Notes under the pieces: model-generated
Seen by the model: only the letters and a program-made list of their open reading frames with translations
What the model was told of the DNA's origin: nothing
Database searches by the model: none
Shown: piece after piece, positions 4,555 to 6,976 of the stretch
Position numbering within the stretch: position 1 is the first letter of the stretch
Layout of the letters: the number at the start of each line of letters is the position of its first letter
Assembly: GCA_024275775.1 (NCBI GenBank)
Contig: JAJRYM010000051.1
Span: forward strand, 1-6,976
From: Nitrospirota bacterium
Lineage (GTDB): Bacteria > Nitrospinota_A > UBA7883 > JACRGQ01
Direction of reading: 5' to 3'
Length of the DNA: 6,976 bases
Made by a program: the position numbers and the translations under genes

Positions 4555-6338
4555 AAACCAAGCCCGGCATATCCACTAACGGCGGCAGAAGGTTTTCGTA
4601 ACGGCCTTATATCGTAAAGCTTTATTTGCACTCCGGGAGACAGCCCGGCTTTCGTTGTCAACGTAGGCATGTAAACTATGTCAAAAGCACCGTTCTCGCA
4701 ATCCAGACTTTGGAAAAGATTAGACATCCCATACCCTATTCCGTTCACGCGAAAACTACCGTTTTCCACTTCGAACATCACATGCTCTCTCGCCTTACCG
4801 ACAAACACCGGTTTTTCGGAAAACTTTACGTCGCGTGTTAGAAAAAGAGGATACGGGTTCTGCTGGCCGAATGGCCCCAAGGACTGAATATCTTCCACCA
4901 TGTCGGGACTTAACAAATCCAGAGGAATAACCGAATCTATTTTCAGTTCCCGCGCCGTGTTTTCCGCAGAGAGCATTTCAGAGGCGATTTTATTGAACCT
5001 CGTTTTAAACGCCTCCACCATGTCCGCTTTCAGGGAAAGACCAGCGGCATATTTGTGCCCTCCAAAATGCAGAAGCAAATCGCGGCACTGGTTCAGGCCG
5101 TTATAAATATGAAAAGTCGGTATGCTTCTGGCCGAACCTTTGCAAACGCCGTCGGTAATATCCAGAAGAATCGCAGGCAAATGATATCTTTCCACTATTT
5201 TTGAGGCCACAATTCCGATTATCCCCGGATGCCATCCCTCGGAAGCCAGGATAATCGCCTTGTCCTGTTTTAGATCAACTTCGCTCTCAATGCGCGGAAG
5301 CACTTCGTTGAGAATTCTATCCTGTATTCTCTGCCTCTTGCTGTTTTCCTCTTCAAGAAGTCTGGCAATCTCTTTGGCCCGAAACCTGTCGGTTGTAGTA
5401 AGCAGTTCCACTCCCAACCCGGCGCTCTTCAGTCTCCCTATGGCGTTGAGCCTTGGGGCGAGAAAAAAGCCGATATCGCTGTCCGCCAGCGGCCTTTTGC
5501 CGAAATTTCCAAGATTCATTAGAGCTTTAAGGCCTACAATACGGCTTTTCGTCATTACCTCCAGGCCTAACCGAACGAGGGTATGATTTTCACCGACCAG
5601 CGGCACCATGTCGGCAAGAGTGCCTAGAGCCACGAGGTCCAGCCACTGTTTAAGGCCGGGAACGTTTTTCGACGATATGACGCCTTCTTTCTCAAGCCTC
5701 GTTTTGAGAGCGGAAATAAGCTTGAACGCTATTCCCACTCCCGCAAGATGCTTGAAAGGGTATCGGCAAAACGGGCCTACCGGATTCAAAAGCGCGCAGG
5801 CGGAAGGCAGTGTTTGTGAAACCTGATGATGATCGGTGATTATCACGTCTATACCGAGTTTAGAGGCGAGCTCGACCTCTTCAACCGAAGTCACCCCGCA
5901 ATCAACTGTTATTACAAGCGCGACTTTTTCTTTCGCGAAACTCCGAATAGCTTCAGCGTTAAGGCCGTATCCTTCCTCAATCCGGTGCGGAATATAACAG
6001 GCTATATCCACGCCTGTCGTCCGAAAAAAACGGAACAAAAGTGCGGTAGCGGAAATTCCATCAACGTCGTAATCCCCGAAAACAACGATTTTTTCTTTTT
6101 TCCCGATGGCGCGCGAAATTCTTTCCACGGCCTCTTCCATGCCGGCCATTAGAAATGGGGAATGGAGGTCGTCTAGCGAGACGCTAAGAAATTTTTCGGC
6201 TTTTTCAACCGAATCAAAACCGCGATTAACGAGAAGCCTGGCGACGAGCCAGTGAATATGAGGCAATGACGCAAGCCTGTTTTCAGCATCCTCATTTTCC
6301 GGAAATACCTTCCAGTCAAGCCTGCTGAAACGGTTCAT
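4536..6338 (-). CDS. recJ: RecJ, single-stranded-DNA-specific 5'-3' exonuclease
   Basis: RecJ degrades single-stranded DNA 5' to 3' in RecF-pathway recombination, base-excision and mismatch repair, in the cytoplasm with Mn2+ or Mg2+. The 600-aa product has the DHH phosphoesterase core: VVFGDYDVDGISATALL (residues 85-101, motif I), VITVDCGV (142-149, motif II), VIITDHHQ (165-172, motif III), LADMVPL (241-247, motif IV), and APRLNAIGRL (294-303). The DHHA1 domain follows with SEGWHPGIIGIVASKIVERY (366-385) and FGGHKYAAGLSL (425-436). An OB-fold region (about 465-580) closes with IKLYDIRPL. All predicted metal ligands are present, so it should be active. Length is slightly above the usual 560-580; the last 20 residues (KPSAAVSGYAGLGFQSPTR-like tail) run into the end of the convergent PFK gene. 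The ATG at 6338 overlaps the upstream dacB stop in an ATGA, implying translational coupling; no good Shine-Dalgarno is seen. Confidence 0.96.
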   Translation of the reverse strand: MNRFSRLDWKVFPENEDAENRLASLPHIHWLVARLLVNRGFDSVEKAEKFLSVSLDDLHSPFLMAGMEEAVERISRAIGKKEKIVVFGDYDVDGISATALLFRFFRTTGVDIACYIPHRIEEGYGLNAEAIRSFAKEKVALVITVDCGVTSVEEVELASKLGIDVIITDHHQVSQTLPSACALLNPVGPFCRYPFKHLAGVGIAFKLISALKTRLEKEGVISSKNVPGLKQWLDLVALGTLADMVPLVGENHTLVRLGLEVMTKSRIVGLKALMNLGNFGKRPLADSDIGFFLAPRLNAIGRLKSAGLGVELLTTTDRFRAKEIARLLEEENSKRQRIQDRILNEVLPRIESEVDLKQDKAIILASEGWHPGIIGIVASKIVERYHLPAILLDITDGVCKGSARSIPTFHIYNGLNQCRDLLLHFGGHKYAAGLSLKADMVEAFKTRFNKIASEMLSAENTARELKIDSVIPLDLLSPDMVEDIQSLGPFGQQNPYPLFLTRDVKFSEKPVFVGKAREHVMFEVENGSFRVNGIGYGMSNLFQSLDCENGAFDIVYMPTLTTKAGLSPGVQIKLYDIRPLRKPSAAVSGYAGLGFQSPTR

Positions 6339-6976
6339 TTTATACGGTTGAATTCTCTCAGAATGCGGTGCTGAATTCTCATAGCTTCATCGTGTCCACA
6401 CTGCCAGTCGTTAAAAATGATTGAAAATAGAATTATATCACCATAATCGGTGGGGTAAAAACCGGACAGAGCGCTGATTGACGACAAGGTGCCGGTCTTC
6501 ACCCTTATCGTGCGGCCGGTATCTTTCAGCCTGTCTTGAACGGAGCCGTCGAGCCCCATAAGAGCGAGCGAACTTAAAAATTCTGGGCCGTTTTTCCACC
6601 TTCTGTACTCTCTCTCCAGCAGTTTCACTATAAGCGAGGCGGACAGCCTGTTATCCCTGCTGAAACCGGAACCGTCCATCACGCGAAAAGATTCGCCCGA
6701 ATAACCGAGAGACCGCAGATACTCCTCTATTTTGCGGATTCCGTTTGCTTCGGTTCCGGGAACGGAAACAGTCTCCGCCGCCAGGGTTCTGATAACCTGC
6801 TCGGCCATAAAATTATTGCTGAACTTGTTCATATACGCCACAAGCTGATAAAGAGGCCAGGAGGAATGAACGAACAGCTTGCGCGACTCCAAAGCACTCG
6901 AACGCACTATGCTCCCCTCCAGAACCACTCCGTTTTTCTTAAGCATTTCCACGAACGTCATGCCGAAATACATAAG
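6335..6976 (-). CDS. dacB: D-alanyl-D-alanine carboxypeptidase/endopeptidase, PBP4 (peptidase S13) type, N-terminal part outside window
   Basis: PBP4-type enzymes are periplasmic penicillin-binding proteins that trim D-Ala from, or cleave cross-links in, peptidoglycan. The window holds the last 213 residues; the frame is open at the right edge, so the start, signal peptide and the catalytic SxxK motif lie outside. Seen here (numbered from the edge): NKFSNNFMAEQVIRTL (50-65) with the SxN triad as S53-N-N55, RVMDGSGFSRDNRLSA (98-113), a hallmark of S13 peptidases, and VKTGTLSSISALSGF (159-173) with the KTG motif at 160-162. The order and spacing agree with the C-terminal half of PBP4. Members are usually 450-500 aa, so a bit over half is missing. 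The TGA overlaps the recJ start by four bases. The visible catalytic motifs are intact. Internal methionines near the edge should not be taken as the start. Confidence 0.92.
   Translation of the reverse strand, partial: LMYFGMTFVEMLKKNGVVLEGSIVRSSALESRKLFVHSSWPLYQLVAYMNKFSNNFMAEQVIRTLAAETVSVPGTEANGIRKIEEYLRSLGYSGESFRVMDGSGFSRDNRLSASLIVKLLEREYRRWKNGPEFLSSLALMGLDGSVQDRLKDTGRTIRVKTGTLSSISALSGFYPTDYGDIILFSIIFNDWQCGHDEAMRIQHRILREFNRIK

Noticed and set aside
6336..6973. Methionine near the right edge as the true dacB start
   Set aside because: The frame continues to the window edge, and a PBP4 needs an upstream signal peptide and SxxK motif that are absent here, so the gene is truncated by the window.

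Overview
The window is an ordinary-looking bacterial chromosomal segment of roughly balanced base composition (estimated by eye), densely coded apart from one AT-rich divergent intergenic region. It carries a type IV pilus assembly locus, a pair of phosphofructokinase genes, and a recJ gene coupled to a PBP4-type carboxypeptidase gene. Envelope PilM/PilN plus a DacB-type enzyme indicate a Gram-negative (diderm) bacterium. The small XRE-type regulator in front of pilM and the presence of both an ATP-type and a PPi-type PFK fit deltaproteobacterial or related lineages (Desulfobacterota, Nitrospinota and similar), but this placement is an inference from gene content and is weak.

Layout. Positions 1-1883 (minus strand): a leftward unit of a 72-aa HTH regulator, pilM and a pilN that runs off the left edge; pilO/pilP/pilQ would be expected further left. 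Positions 1884-2139: an AT-rich divergent control region (about 20-25% GC in its right half) with plausible sigma70-type promoters in both directions, a perfect 22-bp palindrome and further repeated half-sites. Positions 2140-4554 (plus strand): two different PfkA-family genes 84 bp apart. The first has the glycine typical of ATP-dependent enzymes at the donor-selecting position, the second the aspartate typical of pyrophosphate-dependent enzymes. Positions 4536-6976 (minus strand): the C-terminal part of dacB, then recJ overlapping it by 4 nt (ATGA); recJ converges on the second pfk gene and overlaps its end by 19 nt.

How the genes work together. PilM (cytoplasmic, actin-like) and PilN (inner membrane) form part of the pilus alignment complex, probably controlled by the HTH protein encoded first in the unit. 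The two PFKs would give the cell both an essentially irreversible ATP-driven and a reversible PPi-driven fructose-6-phosphate/fructose-1,6-bisphosphate step. RecJ (DNA repair) and DacB (peptidoglycan remodelling) share an operon but have no obvious functional link.

I see no mobile element, CRISPR array, tRNA or rRNA. The most interesting points are the adjacent PFKs with opposite predicted phosphoryl donors, the near-identical extended -10 motif (TGATAYACT) placed almost on the start codon of both (suggesting leaderless transcripts), and the palindromic operator-like sequence between the divergent units. I found no convincing new system.
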